From positions 1 to 64,000 of the forward strand of contig JBPOJB010000037.1 of NCBI GenBank assembly GCA_052034005.1: DNA of 64,000 bases, given 5' to 3'. The notes under the pieces were generated by a model. It had not been told where the DNA came from and did not search any database. It saw only the letters and a program-made list of their open reading frames with translations. The stretch comes from JAAYDI01 sp052034005 (lineage in GTDB: Bacteria; Planctomycetota; Planctomycetia; Pirellulales; Pirellulaceae). Both the position numbers and the translations under genes were made by a program. This document shows positions 35,618 to 46,496 of the stretch, piece after piece. Within the stretch, counting starts at the first letter, position 1, and each line of letters opens with the position of its first letter.

Positions 35618-36090
35618 CGCCTAATCCTCCCGGTTCAAGGCCAAGCCGCGACCGACAGCAACCCACGCGGGTGGCCGCGTCAGAGACCACGGTGCCGCAC
35701 TCGGCCCGACCATCCCCCCCGACATGCCGCGGCGCACCTGCGCCCGACCCTCGCCAATTCAGGTGCTAAAAGGCGTGATTCTACTGGGTTCCCGCACCCT
35801 ACACAAGGGCCAGGAGGTCGCGACGCGACCGCGTGGAACCGCTCCGGTACGCCCGGGCACGACACCCGATCCGACCACCCGGCCGCCCGCCCACGCGCCA
35901 CGCCGCGGATGAACGTCCGACCACCCACGCTGGCAGTCGGGCGGAGGCCAATATATCATCGAGCGTTCGCTCTCGGTGCGCGCGCAGCGCGCTCGAGGCC
36001 CGGTTGAGGGGCCCGCTATGCCCGGACACCCCCCACGAACATCATGCGCGTCATGCCCGACCCGCGAAACCCCGACGAGACTTGGCTGTC
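35618..36090. other. Intergenic region between divergent rplM and pntAA
   Basis: About 470 bases hold no credible gene. One leftward promoter for rplM is proposed at 35778-35806. An AT-rich AATATATCAT at 35950-35959 could supply a -10 on either strand, but no good -35 accompanies it. The rightward frame before the pntAA ATG is open but encodes Arg/Pro/His-rich sequence with no family likeness. Confidence 0.55.
35778..35806 (-). promoter_or_regulatory. Putative promoter of rplM-rpsI
   Basis: Read on the minus strand, TTGTGT (35806-35801), a 17-base spacer and TAGAAT (35783-35778) form a plausible sigma-70 promoter. The transcript would begin near 35771 and have a leader of about 150 bases before the TTG start. 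Confidence 0.45.
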
Positions 36091-37245
36091 ATGAAGATCG
36101 CAGTCCTCAAAGAAACATATCCCGGTGAACAGCGCGTCGCGCTCGCGCCGGCCAACATCCCGGCGCTGGCCAAGGCCGGTCTCGAGGTCCTGGTCGAGAG
36201 CGGCGCCGGTCAATGGGCCAGCTTCGCCGACGACCAGTACGTCGGCAAAGGGGCGCGCATCGTCACGGACCGCAGCGAGCTGTTCGGAGCCGATCTCCTG
36301 CTCCAGGTACGCACCTACGGCGCCAACCGCCAGGCGGGCCGGGCGGACCTGCAACACCTGACGCCCCAGTCCGTGCTGATCGGGACCTGCGACCCGCTGG
36401 GCGCACCGGAGGCGGTCCGCGAGATCGCCCAGACCGGGGCCAGCCTGTTTGCCCTCGAGCTGATCCCGCGCATCACCCGTGCCCAGTCCATGGACGTGCT
36501 GTCCTCGCAGGCCACGATCGCCGGATATCGGGCCGTGCTGCTCGCGGCCCTGGAACTCCCCAAGATGTTCCCCATGCTGATGACGGCCGCCGGCACGGTC
36601 GCCGCGGCACGCGTGTTCGTCATCGGCGCGGGCGTGGCCGGCCTGCAAGCGATCGCGACCGCCCGACGGTTGGGTGCGGTCGTCCAGGCGTACGACGTGC
36701 GCGCGGCCACGCGCGAGCAGGTCGAGAGCCTGGGAGGCAAGTTCGTCGAGCTGAAACTCGAGGCGAGCCAGGCGGAAGACCAAGGCGGCTACGCCCGGGC
36801 GCTGGGCGAAGACTTCTATCGCCGCCAACGCGAACTGCTCTCCAACGTCGTGGCACAAAGCGACGTCGTCATCACCACCGCCGCCATTCCCGGACAGCCG
36901 TCCCCACGCCTGGTCACCGTCGATGCGGTGCAACGCATGGCGGCCGGCAGCGTGATCGTCGATCTGGCCGCCGAACGGGGCGGCAACTGCGAGTTGAGCC
37001 AGCCGGATCAGCGAACCGTCCAGCACGGCGTCGTGATCCTGGGGCCCACCAACCTCCCTTCCGAGGTGCCCTGTCACGCCAGCCAGATGTTCTCGAACAA
37101 CGTCACCAAGTTCGTGCTCAACATGGTCGCCGACGGCAAGCTGACCTGGGATATGGAAGACCAGATCGTACGCGACACGCTGGCCTGCCACCGCGGCGAA
37201 GTCACCGCACCACGCATCCGGGAACTGCTCGACGGCCGGCAGTGA
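36091..37245 (+). CDS. pntAA: NAD(P) transhydrogenase subunit alpha, soluble NAD-binding domain
   Basis: This 384-residue protein matches the soluble alpha (domain I) subunit of the three-subunit proton-translocating transhydrogenase. Typical segments are IAVLKETYPGEQRVALAP, TAAGTVAAARVFVIGAGVAGLQAIATARRLGAVVQAYD-type Rossmann motifs, and NNVTKFVLNM near the end. The sequence also resembles alanine dehydrogenase, but the RXTRAQSMDVLSSQATIAGYRA-type region fits PntAA. The membrane subunits pntAB and pntB do not follow; the next gene is convergent. The ATG at 36091 matches the family N-terminus. Confidence 0.85.
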   Translation: MKIAVLKETYPGEQRVALAPANIPALAKAGLEVLVESGAGQWASFADDQYVGKGARIVTDRSELFGADLLLQVRTYGANRQAGRADLQHLTPQSVLIGTCDPLGAPEAVREIAQTGASLFALELIPRITRAQSMDVLSSQATIAGYRAVLLAALELPKMFPMLMTAAGTVAAARVFVIGAGVAGLQAIATARRLGAVVQAYDVRAATREQVESLGGKFVELKLEASQAEDQGGYARALGEDFYRRQRELLSNVVAQSDVVITTAAIPGQPSPRLVTVDAVQRMAAGSVIVDLAAERGGNCELSQPDQRTVQHGVVILGPTNLPSEVPCHASQMFSNNVTKFVLNMVADGKLTWDMEDQIVRDTLACHRGEVTAPRIRELLDGRQ

Positions 37246-37307
37246 TCGGCGGCATGGGGCCCGGGTTCTCGGCTCGGTGCGCGCAGGCCGCGCCCACCGG
37301 CCCGCCC

Positions 37308-39379
<2,072 letters not shown>

Positions 39380-39383
<4 letters not shown>

Positions 39384-40180
39384 TCGGCCGCTGGCGTCGG
39401 TGCGGGAAACTTGCCGGTCGCCACGTCGCCGCAGTAATCCTGCACCGCGCGGCGGATGACCGTGCGCAGGTCGGCGTACTGCCGCACGAAACTCGGGACG
39501 TGACCGCCCGTAAGCCCCAGCAGGTCGTGCAGCACGAGCACCTGGCCGTCACACTGCCCACCCGCTCCGATGCCGATCGTGGGGATGCGCAAGGTCTCGG
39601 TGAGCCGCGCCGCGATCGGCGGCGGGATGCATTCCAACACGATCCCAAACGCCCCGGCTTGTTCCGCGGCGCGCGCGTCCGAGAGCAAACGCTCTTCGTC
39701 CCGCTGCACCTTGTATCCACCCATCTGGTGCACCGTCTGCGGGCACAGCCCCACATGCCCCATGACGGGGATGCCGGCCGCCACCAGCGCAGCGATCGTC
39801 TCGGCCTGCTCGACGCCTCCCTCGAGCTTCACCGCCTGGCAGCGCGTCTCCTTGAGGATCCGTGCGGCGTTGGCCACCGCCGCCGCCGTGCCCACATGGA
39901 ATGTCGGGAACGGCAGGTCCACGATCACCAGCGCCCGCTGCACCGCGCGGCCCACCATCTCCGCGTGGTAGATCATCTCGTCGAGCGTCACATGGAGCGT
40001 GTTCTCATGGCCCTGCACCACCATCGACAGGCTGTCCCCCACCAGGACCGCATCCACGCCGGCTTCGTCCAACAACGCGGCAAACGGGAAATCGTAGGCC
40101 GTGAGCATGCTGATCCGGCGACCCTTGCCTTTGAGCGCGGTGAAGCGGGGGACCGTCATGCGGGAAGGTGGGTCTGCCAT
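39380..40180 (-). CDS. panB: 3-methyl-2-oxobutanoate hydroxymethyltransferase
   Basis: PanB makes ketopantoate from ketoisovalerate and methylene-tetrahydrofolate, the first step of pantothenate synthesis. The 266-residue protein has MLTAYDFPFA, VLVGDSLSMVVQGHENT (metal Asp), VKLEGG, GHVGLCPQ, LECIP with the catalytic Glu, and PTIGIGAGGQCDGQVLVLHDLLG. An alternative ATG seven codons in (40159) is possible. CoaX, which uses the pantothenate, is encoded at 45614-46480. The thioredoxin-domain gene follows with a four-base overlap. Confidence 0.95.
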
Positions 40181-40320
40181 GCGATCGTCTTCTCCGGCGG
40201 TAAGATGCGGGAGTTGCTCACCGCATTGTGACGGTCCAGCCGCCGGCTGGCAACCTGCCGGCCGTCGAATGCGAGCCGGGGCCGGCGCAACCGTCCCGTG
40301 CCCGCAGGGGCCGCCAGAGA

Positions 40321-40350
40321 TTGGATTTTCTGCCGGTCAAGCGGTATTTT
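40321..40350 (+). promoter_or_regulatory. Putative promoter of the secreted protein gene at 40443
   Basis: TTGGAT at 40321-40326 and TATTTT at 40345-40350 have an 18-base spacer. The start would be near 40357, leaving a leader of about 87 bases. Confidence 0.35.
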
Positions 40351-40442
40351 GGAAGAACACTCGATGGCAGGGTCGACCTCTGACGCAGCGGCACCGCCGG
40401 CGCCGCCGGATACGGTCGGCCCGGCACAAGGAGCGGTCTTCC

Positions 40443-41306
40443 ATGCGTGCAAGCTATCTGATCCTGGCAGGGCTGTCCTCGTGGGCGGCGCTGGCGGCTA
40501 CCGCCGACGCCCAGGGACGCGGCGGACGGGCCGCGGAAACCGCCACACTCCACGATGAAGTAACCGTCATGAGGGTGCTGCCGCGGGCGTTGCAGGTCAT
40601 GACCGCGGACCAACAACAGTGGCTGGTGTCGGTGCCGACACGCGCCGAAGATGTCGTGTTCCAGGGCGGCGCCACCTTGCAGTTCCTCCAGCCGGGCATG
40701 ACCGTGCGATTCCACACGACGTTCCAGAAAACCGACAGGCGGCGCAAAGAATACCAGGCGACGCGCCCGGTCACCAAGTTGGAGATCATCTCGATCACGG
40801 AAGCCAGCCCGCCCGGCCTGTATCCCGATGACGCCATGGCCGACGCCGACCGGGACCCGGAGCGAGAAGAAGCAGGCAATGTCATCGACGGACATGGCAA
40901 GGACAAGGGGGTAAGAAAGGCGGCCGGGAAAAAGGAAGGCGTCCACGCGGCGGGAGAGGACATTGCATGTCTCGTGATCGGCGTCCTCCGCGAATATAAG
41001 AACAACAAGATCAAAGTGATGGCCGGACAGTTTCCAGTCATTGCCGAACTGCCGGAGACTGCGGAGGTGTCGGTGGATGTCCGCCATGCCCTGTGGGTCC
41101 GGCCCGGTGACAAAATCGAGCTGTCCGCCCGTTACTTTCCGGCGATGCGCGGCCGGGCGGAAGGACAGCGGATGATCATCACAGCCGCCGTGCCGCTCAC
41201 CCCGGACGACTCGGTGGCGAAAGGGCACCGTCGCGGTCATAACAAGACCGATGACGACGACGACGATGATGCGCGACATGCCCCCACGCGCAAAGAACCC
41301 GAATGA
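40443..41306 (+). CDS. Secreted protein of unknown function
   Basis: No known family is recognised. The 287-residue product starts with a signal peptide (MRASYLILAGLSSWAALAATADAQG, likely cut after ADA). Two beta-rich segments follow, about residues 35-110 and 160-240, each with the wording of a small OB-like or beta-barrel domain, separated by a charged Lys/Glu/Asp linker. The C-terminus is highly charged with a run of seven Asp. AAGGAG lies nine bases before the ATG. It would be exported to the periplasm or beyond. It stands alone between panB and a TPR gene. Confidence 0.7.
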   Translation: MRASYLILAGLSSWAALAATADAQGRGGRAAETATLHDEVTVMRVLPRALQVMTADQQQWLVSVPTRAEDVVFQGGATLQFLQPGMTVRFHTTFQKTDRRRKEYQATRPVTKLEIISITEASPPGLYPDDAMADADRDPEREEAGNVIDGHGKDKGVRKAAGKKEGVHAAGEDIACLVIGVLREYKNNKIKVMAGQFPVIAELPETAEVSVDVRHALWVRPGDKIELSARYFPAMRGRAEGQRMIITAAVPLTPDDSVAKGHRRGHNKTDDDDDDDARHAPTRKEPE

Positions 41307-41396
41307 CCGACGGGCACTGCGGCGTCTCGTGCATCGCATGACTCCCTTAGCCGACCTGGGAGTGGGAGCCTCTACGGGGACTGCGGTTCCGGGCCT

Positions 41397-43406
41397 TCAA
41401 CGGCGCTGAACCGCCCCGGCCGCCTTCGGGTCGGCCTCGGCCGCCTTGCCGGCCAGCCGGTCGGCCTTCTCCGCGTTGCCCAGCTGGCGGTGCATCTCCG
41501 CCAGGTTCTGGTATGGGACGGACAGCGTCGATTTCTCGATCGCACCCTCCCGCACCGCCTGGGCGATCAGCTCCGCGCCTTCCTCGGTGACCGAGATGGC
41601 TGTCGTGCGGCGGCCCGCTTCCCAGAGCGAGATCCCGACACTCACCAGCTGCTCGCCCATCAGCCCTCGCTCGTCCAGCAGGCTGTCCGGGAACATGGTT
41701 CGCAACTGAGGTAAGGCCCGGTCGTACCACCGCACCGCTGTCGCATCGTCGTGCTGATCGATCGCGTGGATCGACCCGATCAGGAACCGCGTCTGTGCCA
41801 GTTGATGCGCGGCGGCCGGCGACTCGGTACGCTGCTTGACACTCGAGGCCAGCAGCGCTTCCGCATTGTTGGCGTACTGCAAGGCGGCTGCGGGGTCGCC
41901 CTTGCGATGGGCCACCTGGGCCGCGTACCGGAGCGCCGTGCCCAACTGCCACTCGATCGCCGCCTGGTAATCGTCATCCTCGGCGGCGGTGAGCAAGTCG
42001 CGGCCGAGCTCGATCGCGGCCTCGGCGATCTGGTCCGGCGTTCCCTGGCCGTCCAACACCAAGAGGCAATGCAGCGATGTGCTGTAGACGCTCAACAGCG
42101 CGCGGCGCGATCCGCCGTCCTGCTCGATGTACTCGTTGGCCGCCTTCTCCGCCGTCACGAGCCACTGCGGGATCACCGTGTGTTTCTGCTTCCAAGGACC
42201 ATAGGCCAGGATCTCGGAAAGCGACAGCTCCGCCTCGATCAGCAGCTGCCGCATCGGCCCGCGCAGCTCCCCCGCGCCGCGGTTGACTTGGGCCGCCGCC
42301 AGCTTGATCGCCGCCACCGTCTCGTCCATCGCCTGCCGATAGTTGCGCGGCGCCGTCGTGGCCAGCAGGCGACCCAGGATGAACCGGGCACGCGCCTCGT
42401 CCGCGGGCGACAGGTCGGGCTCCCGCAGCACGCCGCGCGTCGCGTCCAGCGCCGCGTGCGACTGACCTAACTGACGCTGGGCGTCCGCCAACGTCAGCCG
42501 ATACTCGACGGACTCCAGATCCAGCTTCACCGCCTTCTGCGCTGCTGCCAACGCGGACGACGGCCGACCACATTCCAGCTCCAGACGCGCCGCCATGCCG
42601 AACGCCACCGGGTCCTCAGGGTCCAAACGCCCGGCGGTCTCCAGATCCGCCAGCCGCCGCCCATAGTCGTCCGCCGGCAATTGCTGAGCACGCAACACGA
42701 ACGGCTCCGCACTGATCGTCTCCAGAATCACATGCTCGACAGCTGCCTCCTGCGCGTCGCGCACACCGTCCGCATACGCGAACATCAGGCCCCGCTCCGG
42801 ATAGACCTCGCCTAACGGTCGATCCTGATCGTCACGAACCACAACCGAATGAAGATCAGACAGACCCAGTTCCTGGGCGACCTCCCCACGTGCACTCGGA
42901 CCCGCCAGGTGGATCACGATCGAACTGACCACGCCCTCGTCCAGCGTCACGCGAACCTGCGGAAAAGGACCGATCGCGAAAGTCAACACCTCGGCGCCGT
43001 CCTGCTCCTGGCTGTCGATCGGCTCGCCCAGTTTCTCCAGCACCGATTCCCGGGCGGTCTCGCCGGGTGTCACATCCTTGAAGTTCGCCGGCTTGATCGC
43101 GGTCAGATCGGCCGAAAGCCGCGCGCGAGGATCCATCAACACGTTGATCTCCGGAGCCAGCTTCACGGACGGACCTGTGAACTCCGGGCCGGACGGCGTC
43201 GCCGGCGCCGCCTGCGGCGGCGTGATCGGCAGGAGCTCGACCGGTGAAAGCAACGCCTGCGGTTCCTCCGGTGATGCCTCCGTCGGCTCGTCTTCACCGC
43301 CCAAGATCGCTGAGGAGGGCGCCACGAGACACCACGCCGCCGCCAACGCCCACACCAGACTCAAGCGCGTGATGAAACCTTGAGGACCTGACAGGTCGCA
43401 ACGCAT
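41397..43406 (-). CDS. Secreted TPR-repeat protein
   Basis: The 669-residue product has an N-terminal signal (LVWALAAAWCLVAPSSA near 15-31), a Pro-rich stretch, and a beta-rich domain at about 90-190. From about 230 to the end it is helical, with TPR-like repeats such as DPVAFGMAARLELECGRPSSALAAAQKAVKLD and GDPAAALQYANNAEALL. It probably acts as a protein scaffold in the cell envelope. The ATG at 43406 has AGGAGG eight bases upstream, so it is preferred over one 12 codons earlier. No specific function is known. Confidence 0.8.
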   Translation of the reverse strand: MRCDLSGPQGFITRLSLVWALAAAWCLVAPSSAILGGEDEPTEASPEEPQALLSPVELLPITPPQAAPATPSGPEFTGPSVKLAPEINVLMDPRARLSADLTAIKPANFKDVTPGETARESVLEKLGEPIDSQEQDGAEVLTFAIGPFPQVRVTLDEGVVSSIVIHLAGPSARGEVAQELGLSDLHSVVVRDDQDRPLGEVYPERGLMFAYADGVRDAQEAAVEHVILETISAEPFVLRAQQLPADDYGRRLADLETAGRLDPEDPVAFGMAARLELECGRPSSALAAAQKAVKLDLESVEYRLTLADAQRQLGQSHAALDATRGVLREPDLSPADEARARFILGRLLATTAPRNYRQAMDETVAAIKLAAAQVNRGAGELRGPMRQLLIEAELSLSEILAYGPWKQKHTVIPQWLVTAEKAANEYIEQDGGSRRALLSVYSTSLHCLLVLDGQGTPDQIAEAAIELGRDLLTAAEDDDYQAAIEWQLGTALRYAAQVAHRKGDPAAALQYANNAEALLASSVKQRTESPAAAHQLAQTRFLIGSIHAIDQHDDATAVRWYDRALPQLRTMFPDSLLDERGLMGEQLVSVGISLWEAGRRTTAISVTEEGAELIAQAVREGAIEKSTLSVPYQNLAEMHRQLGNAEKADRLAGKAAEADPKAAGAVQRR

Positions 43407-43594
43407 GGCGTGTTCCTCCTGAACACCAGCACGAATCGACACCCGCTCGATTCGCTCGCACGTCGGAGCATTGGGGGCGACATCTTAGTTCCCTCGTCTC
43501 GATGCGCCTATACGAATTGCCGTTTGCCTGCCTTGCCGTATTTCTCCCTGCAGCGCAAGTCCTTCAGTCTGTTTCCTCGCCGTGCGTTACCTGC

Positions 43595-44359
43595 CTACGA
43601 CGGGTTGCCCGCCTTGCGAGCGACCACGATCAGGTCGGTGCTAGTATCGCGACTGTAGGGTTCGCGATGGTAGTTGCCATACGCTTCGGTCGTGTCAGCT
43701 CCCGCGTCTTGGGCCCACTGTTGAACGGCCGCGGCTTCCAGGCCGAGAAACGTAGCGGAATCGGCGCGCCAGGCGTGTGGATCGCCCAGGGACGAGACGA
43801 CGAGATCGACGTAGCCGATCGGGCCATGGCGGTGAACGCCTTTGACGATGAGCACGGGGATCTGGTCCACGCGCGTCCGCACGCATTTCTGCCACAAGCA
43901 GGGTCCGTCGGCCAGTCGCCACAGGTTCAGGGCCTGCAGCACGACCGCGCCGCCCGGTCGGACGGCCTGCACCATCTGCTGCACGGCGGCGCGGGCCGTG
44001 GCCGGATCGGGCGCCAACGCCAGCGAGTTGCCGACACACACGACGACGTCAAACAGTCCGGCCGCGTCGAGCGGTTCGGAGTATCCCCGCCGCACCCACC
44101 GCAGGCCTGCGGACTCGCCGAAGCGTCGGCGGGCGCGGGCCACCATCGAATCGCTGATGTCCGCCCCTTCGACACGGAGGCCCCAGGAATGGAACAGCGC
44201 CGCGTGGTGGCCCGTCCCGCAGGCGGCGTCCAGGACGCACTTGGCGCCGACCGACTCGAACAACTGGCGATAGAAGGGTGTTTCGTGTGTGAGACGTTTC
44301 GGCCAGTCGATCATCGCTTCGTAGCAGTCGGAGAGGTCTTCGAAGAGTGAGGTATTCAT
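43595..44359 (-). CDS. Class I SAM-dependent methyltransferase
   Basis: This 254-residue enzyme has motif I VLDAACGTGHHAALF near residue 42, an acidic motif II end GADISDSMVARAR, and PGGAVVLQALN for motif III. The substrate is not identifiable: small molecules are likely since the fold has no RNA-binding extension. It overlaps the MnmE-like gene by four bases, so it is the last gene of a leftward group with obg and coaX. Confidence 0.88.
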   Translation of the reverse strand: MNTSLFEDLSDCYEAMIDWPKRLTHETPFYRQLFESVGAKCVLDAACGTGHHAALFHSWGLRVEGADISDSMVARARRRFGESAGLRWVRRGYSEPLDAAGLFDVVVCVGNSLALAPDPATARAAVQQMVQAVRPGGAVVLQALNLWRLADGPCLWQKCVRTRVDQIPVLIVKGVHRHGPIGYVDLVVSSLGDPHAWRADSATFLGLEAAAVQQWAQDAGADTTEAYGNYHREPYSRDTSTDLIVVARKAGNPS

Positions 44360-45609
44360 GGCGGATCAGGCTCCTGAGGGTGGACAGGGTTCCCGGCAAG
44401 GAGAGGAATTGTACCCAGCAGCTCGTGGAGGGCACCTCGCGCGCGGTCCGGATCGCCGTCCTGGAGGGTGTGCAGCGCCTGGACCAGGAGCTCCTGATGC
44501 CGGGCGAGGAACGGGACCGCGGCGCCGGGGTCTGGAGCGCGAGGCACTAGGCGACGGGCCACCACGCGCAGCAGTCCGGACAAGCCGGTGGCACGGATCG
44601 CGCTGGTGGCTACGCCTGTCGGGCGGTCGGGCGGGATCGCCTGGACCAGATCGCACTTGTTGTGCACGATGACCGGCGCGTGCGGCGATGCCCGCACCCA
44701 CTGTTGGTCGTCATCCGACCAGGGCGTCGAGGCGTCGGCGACGACCAGCACCAGATCGGCCGCGGCGACCTGACGGGTGGCGCGGGCGAGCCCGTCCGAC
44801 TCCCAGGGGTCGGCTGCGAGGCGCGAGCCCGCCGTGTCCGCCAGTTCGACGGGCCAACCGGCGATGGACGTCAGCGCGGTCAGCACGTCCCGCGTCGTGC
44901 CGGGGGCGTGGTCGACGAGCGACCGTTGATAGCCCAGAATTGCGTTGAGCAGGCTGCTCTTGCCCACGTTCGACTGGCCCACCAGCACGACCTGCCAGGG
45001 CGCGGTCAGGTGCAGGCCGAACCGCGACCAGGACTCCACCGCCGCGAGTTCTTTCTGAGCGGCCGCCGAGCGGCCCGCTGCGATCAGCTGAATCGCCATC
45101 ACGACCGACCTGGAGAACGCCCCACGGTACTGGTCCAACAGGACGGCCGCCGAGCGGAGCGTCCGGGCCCGCGCGAGCTCCAGCCGCGCTTCGGCGATCA
45201 GCCGGTCGGGCGCCTGGCCGAGCAGCCAGTCGGCCTCCGACAGCACTTCGCATCCGGCCGCGGTGAGGGTGCCCAGCACATGTTCCACCGCGGCCGAACC
45301 GCCGTGGCAGTGGATTTCCAGTCGGTCGGCGCCGCGTCGACACACCACCAGCTCTTCCCCAGGCTGCTGTGACGCGGTCTGGTCAGGGCCCGGCGCGCGC
45401 CAGTGCCCGAACACGATGCGATGACAGGGAAACCGACCGAGCGGTCGGCCGGCGCGCGGCTGGAACAGGCGCTCCACGACCGACAGCGCGTCGCGGCCGG
45501 CCACCGCCACCGTGGCGATCGCGCCGCGCCCGGGCGGGGTGAGTAAGGCCGCGCGGCATTGACGCGCCCGCCCGGGCGGGGAGTCGGCGATGGGCGACCG
45601 GTCGCTCAT
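44356..45609 (-). CDS. MnmE/TrmE-like GTPase lacking the C-terminal Cys motif
   Basis: This 417-residue protein has the MnmE order. An N-terminal tetrahydrofolate-like domain comes first (TPPGRGAIATVAVAG, HCHGGSAAVE). The helical domain holds a G domain with GQSNVGKSS (G1), PGTTRD (G2), DTAG (G3) and NKCD (G4). MnmE with MnmG modifies uridine 34 of tRNAs, and its last residues normally include a Cys-Ile-Gly-Lys motif needed for activity. Here the C-terminus ends in Pro-rich sequence with no Cys, and the protein is about 35 residues short. It may be a paralogue with another role. It begins four bases after coaX. Confidence 0.8.
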   Translation of the reverse strand: MSDRSPIADSPPGRARQCRAALLTPPGRGAIATVAVAGRDALSVVERLFQPRAGRPLGRFPCHRIVFGHWRAPGPDQTASQQPGEELVVCRRGADRLEIHCHGGSAAVEHVLGTLTAAGCEVLSEADWLLGQAPDRLIAEARLELARARTLRSAAVLLDQYRGAFSRSVVMAIQLIAAGRSAAAQKELAAVESWSRFGLHLTAPWQVVLVGQSNVGKSSLLNAILGYQRSLVDHAPGTTRDVLTALTSIAGWPVELADTAGSRLAADPWESDGLARATRQVAAADLVLVVADASTPWSDDDQQWVRASPHAPVIVHNKCDLVQAIPPDRPTGVATSAIRATGLSGLLRVVARRLVPRAPDPGAAVPFLARHQELLVQALHTLQDGDPDRARGALHELLGTIPLLAGNPVHPQEPDPP

Positions 45610-45613
45610 GTCC

Positions 45614-46480
45614 TCAGATCCCCTCGCCCGCAGGGCCCGACAGGCAGCGATAGCCCGTCAACGCCACGCCCCGCAAGACCAGATTCGGGTCGAATTTCAT
45701 CTCCCGATCGATCAGACGCGCCAGATGGATCCCGTCGCCGCCCGTACAGAACACGCTCGGTACGTCCGGCACCGCGGCGCTCATTTGCAGGATCAACTCG
45801 CGCACCGCGCCCACGCAGCCCCACACGATCCCGCTCCGCATCGCGTCCTGAGTCGACTTGCCGATGACCGCCGGAACGCTGGACAAATCCAGGTTCTCCA
45901 ACCGCGGCAATGCATCGGTCGCATCCGCCAGCGCGCGCGCGGCGGTCTGGATCCCGGGCAGGATCGCGCCGCCCCGGAAGACCCCGTCGCTGGTGATCAG
46001 GTCCACCGTCACGGCCGTTCCGGCGTCCACCAGGACCGCGCTCCGCTTGGGAATCCGCAAGGCGTTGACCGCCACGGCGGCGGCCAGGCGGTCGGTCCCC
46101 ACCCGGTGTGCAGCACGCACATCGATCTCCAGCGGGAACTGGTCGTGCCGCAACAACAGGTAGGTATCCTGCGGCCGGTGGGAACGGATCCAGCCGGCCA
46201 ACCGGGTCTCGATCGCGCGGTTGACGCTCACGGTGAACCACCGCAAGGGCGGCTCGGCCAACTGCATTAGCAAGGCCTCCAGGCGCACGGGAGGGCGGCC
46301 CGTGTCATTCCACGACTGGATCTCCTTCACACTGACCACCGTCGGGTAGACGCCGTCCAGCTGCAGGTCCAGGCGATCGGGGGCTCGGTCCGCATCGGTC
46401 GACACGACGAAGCGGCCCAGCTTGATGGCGCTGTTGCCTACGTCGGCCACCATCATGTCACAGGGCTGTCGCGCATTCAT
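45614..46480 (-). CDS. coaX: Type III pantothenate kinase
   Basis: This 288-residue enzyme phosphorylates pantothenate with ATP, the first step of coenzyme A synthesis. It is a type III kinase of the ASKHA fold: phosphate-1 motif DVGNSAIK near residue 12, VGTDRLAAAVA near residue 125, and DAGTAVTVD near 148 are all present. PanB for pantothenate synthesis is encoded at 39380-40180. The ATG at 46480 follows the obg stop by 16 bases, although no strong ribosome site is seen. Confidence 0.93.
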   Translation of the reverse strand: MNARQPCDMMVADVGNSAIKLGRFVVSTDADRAPDRLDLQLDGVYPTVVSVKEIQSWNDTGRPPVRLEALLMQLAEPPLRWFTVSVNRAIETRLAGWIRSHRPQDTYLLLRHDQFPLEIDVRAAHRVGTDRLAAAVAVNALRIPKRSAVLVDAGTAVTVDLITSDGVFRGGAILPGIQTAARALADATDALPRLENLDLSSVPAVIGKSTQDAMRSGIVWGCVGAVRELILQMSAAVPDVPSVFCTGGDGIHLARLIDREMKFDPNLVLRGVALTGYRCLSGPAGEGI

Positions 46481-46496
46481 ATTCGGTTGAGTTGTC

